A DNA stretch of 64,000 bases. Origin: Papaver somniferum (lineage: Eukaryota > Streptophyta > Magnoliopsida > Ranunculales > Papaveraceae). The notes below the pieces were generated by a model. It was not told where the DNA came from, ran no database searches, and saw only the letters and a list, made by a program, of their open reading frames with translations. Below are positions 9,381 through 19,948 of the stretch, piece by piece. How positions within the stretch are numbered: position 1 is the first letter of the stretch; each line of letters opens with the position of its first letter. Location of the stretch: NCBI RefSeq assembly GCF_003573695.1, contig NC_039360.1, positions 60,792,815 to 60,856,814 on the forward strand, given 5' to 3'. The translations under genes and the position numbers were made by a program.

Positions 9381-9824
9381 TTAGCACCTCCAAATGATGA
9401 GGAGGTGTCTGACAATTAGGACAAGCTCCCTGCAAAGTCCTCGATGTGCTTCCATGGAAGGCCAATAGTACCCGAGTCTCTGGAGTCTTCTATAAAGTGT
9501 TATCACCAGCGTCTGTCCGCACACTTCTTGATGCACACTTTCGAGTTTTTCTTTCGCTTCTTCATCAAGGCATCGTGATAGAGAGGCATCCGGGTTACGA
9601 TGGTATAAGGCTCCATGAAGCAAGAAGAAGTTCTTCAGTTCTTTAAGGCTGATCGTCCCTTCTGTAATGGAGCTGCTCAGTTCATGAATGATAGGTGCTC
9701 TCCAGTCATTTGCTTGAGCTTCTTCAGTTTGATTAAGCCACGTGGATGACACAACTCGTCTTTGCACTATGATGGATTTCTCTGATCCTTCGAATTGCAA
9801 CTTGGAGGCAAGAGTGCTAAGCAA
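9381..9824 (-). pseudogene. Upstream linker plus first, degenerate integrase-type zinc module
   Basis: From the minus strand: DWRAPIIHELSSSITEG, a FFLLHGALYHRNPD block, then RCLDEEAKEKLESVHQEVCG, YRRLQRLGYYWPSM and, one frame over, GACPNCQTPP. This has the same order as the following module (DWRQPYIEYLRDN..., RCLAEDE, THEGEHQG, YYWPTM, KCHKCQ). It is thus a tandem second copy of the integrase N-terminal region, with the second zinc His apparently replaced. A frameshift lies near 9440-9465. It could be a lineage feature, not a recent duplication. Confidence 0.75.
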
Positions 9825-9899
9825 TCAGCATGCCTATTGTTGGTTCGGCCAGTATGGGTGATGGTCGCGTCGGCGAAATGAGTCAGGAGTCGCTGTGCT

Positions 9900-10349
9900 T
9901 CAGCCCTGAATGGAGCAAGTGTTATCTCTTTGAGAGAGTACACCCCATTCTTGATTGACTAGTAGTTTTGAATCTCCTCTGATCTCCAGATGCATTGCTC
10001 CTGCTTGTTTAGCTAAGGATAATCCTAGCAAGAAGGCCTCATACTCTGCTGAATTATTTGTACAGTGGAAATCCAGCTTGAATGAGTGTGAGAATACCTC
10101 TCCTGATGGCGAGACCAAGACTATGCCCGCTCCTCCAGTATCATTACTAGGAGTGGCGGATCCATCAAAGTACAACAACCATGTTTCTTCTTTAACGACT
10201 GAGATTCCTGGAAGTTCTCCTGGTACATCATCTGGTAATGTCGCGAATCTTCTCCTGGGAACGCTGCTAGTAAATCTGCTACTGCTTGACCTTTGATTGC
10301 TTTGGGGGAAACACATACTATGTCGAATTCCGACATCTGAAGCAGCCAC
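9900..10349 (-). pseudogene. Archaeal-type RNase H (aRH) domain of the Tat element
   Basis: The segment WLLYFDGSATPSNDTGGAG, NNSAEYEAFLLGLSLA and LEIRGDSKLLVNQ has the Asp-Glu-Asp arrangement of RNase H and lies downstream of the RT-linked RNase H. A second RNase H of this kind is characteristic of Tat-lineage Ty3/gypsy elements. The upstream ~30 residues of this open frame are out of phase with the preceding domain; the true junction is near 10230. Downstream the frame runs into AFQG-like sequence and is lost near 9900. Confidence 0.88.
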
Positions 10350-11569
10350 TTTCCAGGTCTTCCTATCAGAGCGGGCTTTGAGAGTAAAAACTTTATGGGA
10401 TCAGCTTTGGATACAAGCACAACTCTGTTGGATAGTAAATAATGCCTGAATCTTTGCATTGCATGAGCTAACGCCAGGCATGCTCTTTCAGCTTTCGGGT
10501 ATCTGAGTTGAGCATCCTTCATGGTTCGGCTGAAATAGTAAATCGGATGCTCGACCTTCTTCGTCTTCTTGAGCCAGTAGTGCTCCAATAGCAACATCAC
10601 TGGAGGCTGTGTATAATATCAACGGTCGACCCTGCACTGGAGACCTCATGACTGCAGGTGATAAAAGTATCTGTTGTATTTTCTGAAATGCTTCCTGCTG
10701 AACATCCGTCCACGTGAAACTCGCTCCCTTCTTCAGCAGAGGGGTGAACGAAGCAATAAGTTGAGCCAATCCTGGTATGAAGCGTCTGATGTAATTCACC
10801 TTACCCATGAAGCTCTGCAGTTCCTTCACAGTGCGTGGAGGAGGCATGGTGGAGATGGATTTCGCTTTGTCCGGATCGACTTTGATCCCTTCGGCAGTGA
10901 CCAAGAATCCCAGAAACTTTCCAGAAGAAACTCCAAAAGCGCATTTTAGAGGATTCATCTTCAACTTGTATTCTCTGCATCTTTCAAAGACTTGTCTCAG
11001 AACTTCTAGATGGGATGTTCGAGCTTTCGATTTCACCACGACATCGTCAACATAATCCTCTACTTGCTTGTGCATCATATCATGAAATATTGCTGTCATG
11101 GCTCGTTGGTAGGTGGCGCCAGCATTCTTCAACCCAAAGGGCATCACAGTGTAATGAAAATTCCCAATGGGAGTGCGAAACGCGGTCTTGGCGGCATCAT
11201 GTTCGAACATTTTGATTTGGTTGTACCCACTGTAACCATCCATGAATGAGAACATACCGTGGCCGCTGGTCGCATCAACGAGCATATCAATGTTGGGTAA
11301 AGGAAAGTCATCCTTCGGGCAGCATTTATTTAGGTTTCTGAAATCTACACACATTGATTTGGCCATTTTTCTTCTTAACTGGGAACATTAGCCAGCCAGG
11401 TTGGATGTTGAATAGGCTTGATAAATCCTGCTACCAGCAATTTTTGAATTTCGGCCTTGATTTGTTCCTCGACCTCATGCCTGAACTGCCTGGGCGGTTG
11501 TTTGACAGCCTTGGAGCCGGGAATGATATGTAGACGGTGAGTGACCAGTTTGTCATCCAGGCCAGGCAT
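10235..11569 (-). pseudogene. Reverse transcriptase and linked RNase H of the Tat element
   Basis: The N-terminal part (11569-11375) includes HRLHIIPGSKAVKQPPRQF and GFIKPIQHPTWLANV. After a frameshift at about 11370 the palm follows: CVDFRNLNKCCPKDDFPLP, MDGYSGYNQI, MPFGLKNAGATYQRAM and the active-site YVDDVVVKSKA. The thumb and connection follow (GKFLGFLVTAEGIKVDPDK, SFMGKVNYIRRFIPG). The RNase H (LILYTASSDVAIGALLAQED) then crosses into another frame near 10560 (YYFSRTMKDAQLRYP..., ADLLAAFPGE). At least two frameshifts make it non-functional. Confidence 0.92.
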
Positions 11570-11838
11570 TTCTTCATACGTCCAAGCAAATATATCCCGA
11601 TACTCCTTCAGTAGCTTACCAGACCTGCACGCTCTTCCGGTGATAGCGCAGAACTGACCAAGATCGGTCTTGGATCTTCCTCTGTGCCGATGTTAACCGT
11701 CTCAAGATCATCAGTGGTAGAATTCGTGCCATCTTGCAACTGTTGTGGAGCTTCCTGAACTTCATCCTCGGGTAGTTGTTCATTCTGACACGATTCACCA
11801 GTGCGGGGAGACTCTTGATCAATCTCCCCTATTAATTG
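11570..11838 (-). other. Spacer between protease and RT of the Tat element
   Basis: Weakly coding, low-complexity sequence in which short minus frames alternate. It corresponds to the variable linker normally found between protease and RT in this lineage. No independent domain is recognisable. Confidence 0.5.
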
Positions 11839-12540
11839 CTAATCTTTGCGTCGCCGGTAAATGACCCTTCCTTCTGCGTCATGAGTGGTCATAAAATTGG
11901 ATCCTGAGATCGTAGTTTCATTTTCGGCGCTTGAACGATGTAGCAGGCGATTCGACTGGTTCCGCTTCCGAAGATGGTGATGATGCGGATGCCTCAATAG
12001 CCTTCCAACTTGGAAGGGGTAGTAGATTTTCTTAGGAGGTTCAGGGGCGCTTCTCTGGGACTCGATGAATTCCGCATCGTAGGACAGAGCATACGGAGAT
12101 GATGAAGCAGCTATACAGACGATCTTGTTATTGAGTAACGCCTTCATGCATTGGTGGTAGGTTGATGGAACTACCTTGTTGTCATGGAGCCAAGGTCGCC
12201 CAAGTATCATGTGGTAGTCAGGTTCTTGTTCGATCACGTGGAATTTCACCTTTGATTGAATTGGTCCTACCCTCAAATCTATGTACGTGTATCCATATGT
12301 ATGGCTTCGGCTTCCTTCAAACCCTGTCATTAGGATGGGATGGCGAATGATTTTACCTCGTGGGAATATGGCCATTCTAAGAGTTTTCATAGTAAAAATT
12401 GGTGGAAGCACCGGTGTCGATGAGATCTCTTCTAAATTCGGTGCCTTTGATGAAGCCATTCACGTATAACGCGCGATTGTGCCTTTCGTCTGCGATGCGA
12501 TCTTCCTCTCCAAAAGTGATGTTGTCGATTGAATGTTCAG
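11839..12540 (-). pseudogene. Aspartic protease region of the Tat element, frameshifted
   Basis: The active-site word DTGAST is encoded at 12401-12418 (minus), preceded by HNRALYVNGFIKGTEFRRD. After a frameshift near 12390 the domain continues in another frame as FPRGKIIRHPILMTGFEGS, IDLRVG, FHVIEQEPDYHMILGRPW and the tail around AEGRVIYRRRKD. In the DTGAST frame a stop follows seven codons later. In family terms this is the retropepsin-like protease that would process the polyprotein. Upstream it abuts the gag remnant with no capsid or zinc-knuckle sequence between. Confidence 0.88.
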
Positions 12541-12543
12541 ATA

Positions 12544-13020
12544 TCAGGATACTTCTTCAACTGCTGGGGTTGGTAAAGTTATTTGTACGTCAGATGATAT
12601 CTGGTTGAGTGCGGCAAACGTGTCTGTATGTTGTTCCCTGGAAAAGTGTAAAAGTTCACATAAATTTTCAATCAATTGTGCAACCTCTTGATCCACCGGC
12701 TTTTCATAAGTAGTGAAACTGTTGATTTGAGGGTCGGGCGTTGAGCCAGTCCCCAGTGTTGGGACTTCCGAGACACCGCCCAACTCATATGTCAGCTTGA
12801 TGAGAAAATCCAGTATGTGATCTATTGTGTTTTTCATCAGATCCATATTCCTGGTGTGGACTTCCAGAATTTGAGATAGCTCTGCCAGAGTCGGGGTTCC
12901 CCTGCCTTCCGTGTCGTCAGGTGTAACATGAGGAATCCTGCCATTTGAAAGATTCTGTATTGGGTCTGGATCAGTTGAATTAGTCCTAAGACCAACCATC
13001 TTGTGAAAATGAGATTGCAA
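12544..13020 (-). pseudogene. Gag N-terminal remnant, 158 aa, capsid missing
   Basis: This is the first open frame after the 5' LTR. It starts MQSHFHKMVGLRTNS and stops at 12544. It is hydrophilic with a short helical stretch (residues about 40-75). No capsid (retrotransposon gag) domain and no CCHC knuckle can be found in any frame before the protease starts at about 12540. Tat-lineage Gag is normally several hundred residues long, so an internal deletion is the simplest reading. A family that naturally lacks Gag and moves in trans is the alternative. Confidence 0.65.
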
Positions 13021-13033
13021 CCGAGAGATTAAT

Positions 13034-13051
13034 CTCCCACTGTGGTCTCCA
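13034..13051 (-). other. Candidate primer-binding site
   Basis: On the minus strand TGGAGACCACAGTGGGAG begins three bases after the inner end of the 5' LTR. A PBS begins with TGG (complement of tRNA CCA) and lies a few bases from the LTR, which fits. It has only partial resemblance to the Arg-tRNA type of Ogre/Tat elements, so I do not assign the primer tRNA. Confidence 0.55.
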
Positions 13052-13054
13052 ATC

Positions 13055-14402
13055 TGTGGATGGGGAAAAACGATTTGCTGGTTTTTACGGAATTGAAGAG
13101 TCGACCGTGTGGAGACTCCTTGAACCGAGCGAAATGTTGAACCTCACACAGATGCACTGCAAGAAGGGAGTGCTTTAAGTTCGAGAGATCAATCTGTAAG
13201 ACCCCGGCCTAAACCAAGAACAATGGTCGTTCCAGAGTCAATTCGGTCACAAGAGAGGATGGGTTGATCTGTAGGAGGGAATATGAGAAATGCGTGAGAT
13301 CAATGGTGATCTTACATTGTAGGTGTGTTGTGAATTCAGCGTGAAAATGCTCTGAATGATTGAATTTTGCTCAATTGAGAGTAATTTCGGTGATTTCGTG
13401 TAGAAGACAGATTGTCTGTATGAACTTTGATGAGAAATTGCTCGTTTTGGCGAAATGTTGTTCGAATGTTCGAAAACTGTTGTTCTTTCAATCAGGATCC
13501 AGAGACATTTTATAATGCCGGAGTTGAAAACACCATGATCCTATGAAGTGTGACAGTTGCTGGAATCAGAGAATGGGAAATGGGGAAATCGTGTTAAAAC
13601 CAATTACTCATCGTGCGGAGACTTGGTTAACTTTCCACCCACTACTTTGCTGATTCTTCCAAATGATTGCACGACTTGCTCACATTCTCATCGTGGGTGA
13701 ACACACGTGTCGTATACCGCCAGACTAAAACCCTAGTTAATATCCCCCCATGTGACACGATTGAAATCTCGTGATTGTGGAGTAAGTTGCTGACTTTATG
13801 GGACGATGAGTCCATGTAGCGCTGAGTCGAACATGATTAGCAAATGTTCTGAAACTCATGAGTTTAACGTGTCTGCTGGGACAAGGTATCATTATAACCT
13901 AAGACGAGCAAAACTGTGTTGCTAGATTGATGACTATTGATAGTTGAACCAATATTCTTTGATTTGAGCAAATATTGCTAGTCTGAGCGAATATTTCTAA
14001 TTGAGTAAATATTGCCGGTTCGAGCGAATATTTTTAGTTCGAGCAAATATTGCTAGTTTGAACAAATATTGTTCTTTTGATGAATTGTTGGTAGCCGAAC
14101 CAAATAAAATATTAATTTAAGTTACTGACTGCTGAGTCGAGAAAAATAAATATGAATGATAATCATGGAATCAACATAAAATTATCAGAGTGTTCGAATC
14201 TGCTCAGAATCCCGTTTCTGCAAAGCTCTGGATTCAAAACCCTAATTTTACCAAGATAATGATTTATTGCAAATCACATGAAACCGGCTACATGGGATGA
14301 CGGGTTCCCATATAACGCCTAGATGCTCGAATGAGCAAAAACACCAAAGTCTCTTGAGGACCAGTTGGTGAAAGAATGATTAAATGCTGGTTCAATCATT
14401 TC
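13055..14402 (-). repeat. Right (5') LTR of the Tat element, truncated
   Basis: It is collinear with 707-2053, with scattered substitutions and small indels. It keeps the LTR/internal boundary, the ~20-bp repeat array (13945-14078) and the minus TATA-like word at 13508-13514. It ends abruptly after GGTTCAATCATTTC. The minisatellite and distal U3 present in the left copy are absent. Confidence 0.92.
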
Positions 14403-14661
14403 AATCTCCACCACCACAACCACCACCGCAATCACCACCATCACCACCACCATTATCAACAATACCACAACAACCTATTGTTACACTTGTTGTATCTACA
14501 GAAGTAGCCATAGTAGGGTTAGCAACGGTTTGGCTGCTGGGTGCGCCACCGGATTCTGTTGGTTTCTCAGTAGTGCCCGTGGATGCTTTACATAGAAGCA
14601 CAAATGACAATACCCCCACAAATGAGCAAGAAAAAACGATGAGAATAATCACTCCCCACAT
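14400..14661 (-). CDS. Small membrane protein with Gly/Cys-rich tail, 86 aa or 3' exon of a larger gene
   Basis: The minus frame begins MWGVIILIVFSCSFVGVL, a single hydrophobic segment (about residues 3-24). It continues with a Thr/Ser/Pro-rich stretch and ends in GGGDGGDCGGGCGGGD. The open frame extends upstream of this Met (EDSEKATY), so this may be the last exon of a longer gene whose acceptor lies near 14690. The last Asp codon and the TGA sit exactly on the junction with the truncated LTR, so the natural C-terminus may be cut off. I do not recognise the family with certainty; similar TM plus Gly/Cys-tail proteins are common in plants. A LINE lies just upstream. Confidence 0.45.
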
Positions 14662-14746
14662 ATATGTTGCTTTTTCAGAATCTTCTTGAAGTCACAATTG
14701 AAGAACAGTCTGACCGGCCAGGATGGAGGCTTTAACTTAGCAATCT

Positions 14747-15585
14747 TTTTTTCTTTTTTTTTTTAATAGATGAAACAGGCGTCATCCCTGAGTTACATGA
14801 CCAAAATGTTATCTCCCGCCCTTGTTTCATAAGTTGGCAATAAGGAGTTCAGGGCCTGGCAGTCCCATAGACAGTAACAAGAAAGATGAAGACATTTTGC
14901 CGCGAGCATGAGAGATTAAGAGTTGTCCTGATTCGGAATTAAACTCATAGTGCAGATGCTATTGATACATAAAATGAAGTTTTCCGAGTTTCCTCCATGC
15001 AGCTTAATTCTATCCCTTCTGTAGCAAGATATCTGGCGCGAAATTGCTTCCAAAACTTTCCCATTGTCACTTTCGATCTGCACATTAGGATGATTCAGCT
15101 GAAGAAGCCACTGGATAGTAGTATAAGGCGCCTGCTCCTCGATACCTTCTCCCTCTATTGCTGTTGCTGAGAAGGTCGCTCCACCAAGAAAAGCCCATGT
15201 ATGATCAGAGTCGATTAAAGCTACCGCAGCAAAATTGGTGTTTCTAGAGTTAATCATAGCAATATTTATTCTTGTGGTGAACATACTTGGCTTATTTGAG
15301 ATCCTAGAGGAGCTAATGACAATGTCATGAGTATTGTCTAAATTATACTTAGTATTCTTATTGCTGTTAATCATGGTTATAATCAAATCAACAGTTCTAC
15401 TTGTATGTAACTTTTTCTTTTGAAAAACCCAATCGCATCTGGCTTTCCAAATTCCCCATAAGACAGTAGCAAGAATCTCAGGCCAATCATCATAGCTATC
15501 ATATTCATGGTTGTTGCTTTTATTCCAGGTTGAGAACCACATGTGAAAATCTAAACTATAGATTTATTCCTGTTTATAGATTGCT
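14747..15585 (-). mobile_element. 5'-truncated LINE with 16-bp target-site duplication
   Basis: The sequence TTTAACTTAGCAATCT occurs at 14731-14746 and again at 15586-15601, flanking an 839-bp insert. The left side of the insert is a T-rich run (poly(A) on the minus strand). The content is the 3' end of a plant L1-type LINE with its RNase H region. The perfect duplication indicates a fairly recent insertion. Confidence 0.88.
14916..15542 (-). pseudogene. LINE ORF2 C-terminal fragment (post-RT region and RNase H)
   Basis: The frame contains ILATVLWGIWKARCDWVF, the segment that typically follows the zinc-binding region of plant LINE ORF2, then an RNase H-like stretch (FAAVALIDSDHTWAFLGG ... 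TTIQWLLQL ... VQIESDNGKVLEAI). The RNase H acidic residues are only partly preserved. It starts at the truncation point, so the Met is not a true start. Confidence 0.8.
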
Positions 15586-15601
15586 TTTAACTTAGCAATC
15601 T

Positions 15602-16783
15602 ATAAACTATAGTATAAACTAAGCTAATTAGGCACGTACATGGATATGAAGAGATGAGAGTTGAGGAGATAAAGATACACATATATATATGCACTATCCT
15701 TAATCGAATCAAATGAAGCAGATCATTGTATTTTTTTCACATTAAACCAAACAAACACATACAAAAACAAAATAAAAAATTGGAAGAGATTATCAAAACC
15801 TGACGAGGTAAATCGAGATGAGGTCTTTGAAGAAAGGGATTTACCATATTAATAAATAGCAACCCCAGACAACTATATAGATGTAAATGACATGAAAAAA
15901 CTAGGAAACTTGTATGTCATTGTCTCGTTGTATTTAGATTGATTAGTTTTCAGTTGCTATCACAGACAAGAGCTTTGCCCAACGGCACCTCCTATTTGAC
16001 GCAAAAGCTGGAAAATTCTTTTTTTTTGCCGGGCTCTTGCAGATTCCATTTGGCAGTCTATTCCTCCTCGCAAGGATTAAATGTTGGGTGGGGTTGTCTG
16101 GCTTGGGCCCAATTTAGATCTTGTGCCTCCAAATCAATAAATCTATTTTCTAGTAAGACTCAAAATGGATGAATTCTAAATTGCCCCCTCAAAATCGATT
16201 GATTAGTTAACTTGTTAGTTTATTTGTTTGTTAGTTTTAAAGTTTTGTATCCAGCTTCTTCAAGGTTGTGTATATCGGCTTTGATGTCTAGGGTCCTTGT
16301 CCGGACAGGAGTGGTGTAGGGATCATCAAAATGCGGCAGAAGCAGTATCAGTGTGGCACAACAATCTCTATAATAGTAAAACCTGAGTTACGAATGCACA
16401 TATATTCAACTTAAATACCAACTTACTCTTAATTTTCTACAGTATATTTTATATTTACTCTTAAAAGTTGTCTGCGTGCAAAATTACTCTCAAGATACTA
16501 ACCCGAAAACTTTTTATAGCTTGCACGAAGAAGAACATCCATTACCCCCACAACCACCATATGTATCAAGAGTGGAATTAATACATCCCAGACCTCCCAG
16601 TTAGCATGAAATAGAATCAACTCCACACATACATTTACATAAATTGCACCAACATCCAGAACGAAAAACAACTTAAGATAGATGAAACCTTTTTGCATTT
16701 TCTATTTTTGCTTTGGACTTGCTGAATTGGACAACTATAGACGATGATAATTTGCTCTCAGAATTTACTGCAGTTCGTCCCAG
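15602..16783. other. Intergenic sequence and 3' UTR of the TMEM50-like gene
   Basis: AT-rich sequence. The part adjacent to 16784 should be the minus-strand 3' UTR. A minus stretch at 16500-16700 is cysteine- and glycine-codon-rich in one frame but is interrupted by stops, so I do not call it a gene. Nothing else is recognisable. Confidence 0.4.
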
Positions 16784-19700
16784 TTACTCTGTATGCGACG
16801 TCCAGTACACGAGGCCACTGAAATGGTACACCATTAGCATATATTGATTAGAATAGGAAAGAAACACCAAAGCAGTAATGCTAGAATACTTGACACTAAT
16901 AACGCTAACAACGAATCTTAACTAAGTATTGGTATTTTCTACATAATTCAACGTTTCTTTGAGATAACCTATATATAACACTGCAATCTGTTATGTAGTA
17001 CCTATCATCAAGTCAGATTGAGAATTAATTTTGTTACAATCATCTCTGCACTTCTTACTTCTTAGGCATAAAACTTAACCTTAAATAGCTTCCGGACCTA
17101 GTTTTAAGTTCCAACAGAGACTATCCAAATATTTAGCTTTTAAACAATTTGTATGTTCAGTTGGAGTTTTAAATCGAACCACGCACTTGGTACAACTGAT
17201 ACAAGACTAACTCAACAAAACAAAAGAAAGAGTATATGAAACTTCAAGAATAATGACTTAGGCACGGACTAGCATTAAAACTCTGAACTGGTCTAGGGAT
17301 GGACCGCCGGCAAAAAAAAAAATAGTTCCAAAATGACCCTACAACTTCTTACAAAATATATATGGGGTAAAACAAGGTGGAGATTTTCTTATATTCAAAT
17401 GAGAATGTTGTGGACAAGTGGCAGTATCTCTAACACGGTACAAGGGCTTGTGGACTTGTGGCAGTATCTCTAACACGGTATAAGGGCAATTCTCAATATG
17501 TGGAGCATTAAAAGATTACTTATGAAAGTAAAGATTGAACTAAAAAGGTATGCCTTTCCTGACTTTCTTGAAATCACTGTGATAATCCAACTACTGTATC
17601 TCATAGCAAAAAAGAAATGTCATATGTACCTGATCAAGACGAAAACACACTGCAAGACACCAGCCGTGCCTGTCCAGGCAGAGGGGCCAGTTTCCACAAG
17701 CGCATCTTGTATCAATAGACCTACCGATGCTGCCAGGGATACGAAGGAAACAACGTATGCAAAGAAGAGCCAAAGCTTCAATCTGCACATCAGCGTAGGG
17801 GATGTTTATTTTTAGCTGAAAACAAGCAAGCAAATGGCTATCGGAAGCAAAAAATCCTTCTGGAAGAAAGTCCAAAGCAAGAGACCAACGCATATCGAAA
17901 GACAAACTCATAATACATCTATAAACATTACAACGTATGTACAGTTAAACAATTTTTAAGTCAAGTTAAACATGAGAATTTCAGCACAACGTCTGGGACT
18001 TGTATGTCAGATCCACCTTTTCAAACAAAGAAGACTCGGCCAAATAAAGGAAAAGACCGATTTGGTCAATTCCACCCTAATGACAGGTTTTAAAAAGAGA
18101 AATAACATTTGGGTTCGGAATGCTTTCCAAGAGAAATAGGTAGAAGGGAAAAAATGTATTAAAGGATAAGTAAAAACACAACCATCATATTTTGTTAAGG
18201 AAAAGAAAAAGAAAAAAAACTTAACCATTGAGAAACAAAACACAGTAACCTACCCATCTCACGTTTGCTGAGATAAACGAGAAGTACTCAACATATATTT
18301 TAATCAAATTTTCTTTCTAGGTATGAGGTAACATCGACGCATAGAAATCAGGTTTCAGTGTAATACATTTTGTTAGAATAACAAATGAAGGTAAGGGACC
18401 AAAAAAGAAAAATTTATCACCTCATGCTTTAAAACAATGGTTAAAAAAGATGGGAGCGACATACCCAGAGAAGTTTCTTAAAGAGGGTCGGCCAGAATGC
18501 ACATATTATGAGTCTTTGCAGAGAATCTTTGACAATTGGTTCAACTAAAATTCACTTACCTCACAATTATATCTTCCATACCTATAGTTTTTTTTACCTT
18601 TGTTGCCTATTTATCTCTAAAGTTCAGATGACAAAAGAAAAAACAGTAACTTAAAGTTTGATCAGATCAATTCAGCCAGAATTACCTCGCATATATAAGT
18701 TTGGAGTTCTCCACAAAACATTAATTGAAAAAAATTAAATTACGTGTAATGTTTTTTTACTCCCTCACAGAAGTGTACTTCAGTTATGCAGCAAATGTAT
18801 TGTTAGAGTTCTCCTAAAAACACTGATTGAAAAAAATAAAATATGCGTAATGTTTCTTTACTCCCTCGGAGAAGTGTACTTCTGCTATTATGCAGCAATG
18901 TATTGTTGGTCTCTTGGGCTCATTACATAGAGAAAAAGTAAACTCCTCCTAAGATCCTTCATATTACCTATTTTACTGACCAGTTTCTATCTTACGGGCT
19001 TTGTAAATCTTGCTTACCCAGGAAAAGATGAAACGAACACTACTAATTTTGTTGGTCAAGTCTACAAAACATCTGTCCTGCTGCCTGAAGCACTTACCAG
19101 CAAAACTAAAGCATTTTTCCATTCAGGTGATACACTATATGACTTTGCTAAGTATATCATAAACTTACAATTGAATTCGTTTGGGTATTATCATTCTCAT
19201 GTTTGACACATACACTGGCAATTGCTCGAGCAAACCATTGTGATATGAGATAAAATAACCTAGACAGCTGCAGAGGTGTCAATTGCTGTGATACTTTTTT
19301 ACAAAATACACAAGAAGAAGGCATCATCCAACTCCAAAATAATCAAAGAGTACGAATCCAAACTTGAAGTCAATGAATCATACAATTGCGCACTAATTTG
19401 TTTAAGAGACTAATCTATTGACATATGCCATTGAATTACAAAACCACTTCAAGTAATCTCCAATTGAATAACGGAAAAAAGGGAATATGAGCAGTAATGA
19501 GAACTTAGTGACTACTCCACCAGGACACCCAATTACTTGTAGAATAATATTTAGACGAACCAGAAACTTAACAGAAAGAAATAGCATAGTTAAAGAAAGT
19601 AAGAATAGTAAAGCAGTAAATAAACTAACCTCCACTCTCCTTCTTCATAGGGAGAGTAATCAATATCTTCTTTCCTAACACAATTGAACATCAAAGCTGC

Positions 19701-19948
19701 AAAGGAAGCAAAGATACCTGCAACAACAACAACAAAACCTAAAAATTTCAGCAAAAATTAAGGAGACGGATAAAGGCAAAAAGAGACAAAATCAGTGAGG
19801 GAAAGAGATAAGGACCAGGGAGGTAATGAACGAAAGAGACAGCAACAGCGCTGCAAACAACGGCATCAACCCAAAACCACCAACCAGCACCAAATACAGC
19901 ACCAGCGAAACCAGGACCAAAGATCGCCCACAACTCCCCTGGATCCAT
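16784..19948 (-). CDS. TMEM50-type four-helix membrane protein, 135 aa, 4 exons
   Basis: Coding exons (minus): 19948-19816, 19717-19630, 17782-17630 and 16817-16784. All have GT-AG borders and they join in frame to 135 residues. Exon 1 encodes MDPGELWAIFGPGFAGAVF and VSFVHYLPG; exon 2 GIFASFAALMFNCVRKEDID and YEEGEWR; exon 3 LKLWLFFAYVVSFVSLAASV through VLQCVFVLI; exon 4 SGLVYWTSHTE. This order and length match the plant homologue of transmembrane protein 50 (UPF0220). Four hydrophobic segments are visible. The animal family is linked to the ER/endolysosomal membrane and to gamma-secretase, but the plant role is unknown. Introns are 98, 1,847 and 812 bp; the middle one holds no recognisable insertion. 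The gene appears intact. Confidence 0.93.

Larger units (their letters stand above)
707..14402 (-). mobile_element. Degenerate Ty3/gypsy Tat-lineage LTR retrotransposon (whole element)
   Basis: The element is minus-oriented. Its left (3') LTR begins TGTGGATGGGG at 707, and the same sequence begins the right (5') LTR at 13055. Between them lie minus-strand remnants in the order gag N-terminus, protease, reverse transcriptase, RNase H, a second archaeal-type RNase H and integrase. The archaeal-type RNase H and the very long LTR are hallmarks of the Tat lineage (Retand/Ogre relatives). Frameshifts and stops interrupt every domain, and most of gag is missing, so the copy cannot be autonomous. The right LTR stops matching at 14402 and the sequence after it is unrelated, so the outer end was lost. 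The base run before 707 (ACAAC) has no partner on the right. The LTR copies differ by a few percent by eye. Confidence 0.9.

Noticed and set aside
8771..12608. Plus-strand open frames of 60-115 codons over the pol region (e.g. 9037-9384, 9955-10296)
   Set aside because: They are mirror frames of the minus-strand integrase, RNase H and RT, carry no recognisable protein and have no splice or start context of their own.
14384..14689. Proline-rich plus-strand frame (SPPPQPPPQSPPSPPP)
   Set aside because: It is the reverse reading of the Gly/Cys-rich minus gene tail and starts inside the truncated LTR. The minus reading has a proper membrane segment.
16498..16698. Cysteine/glycine-rich or hydrophobic minus frame in the 3' UTR of the TMEM50-like gene
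   Set aside because: The Cys-rich frame is broken by a stop and the other lacks any similarity. It lies in the expected untranslated region.
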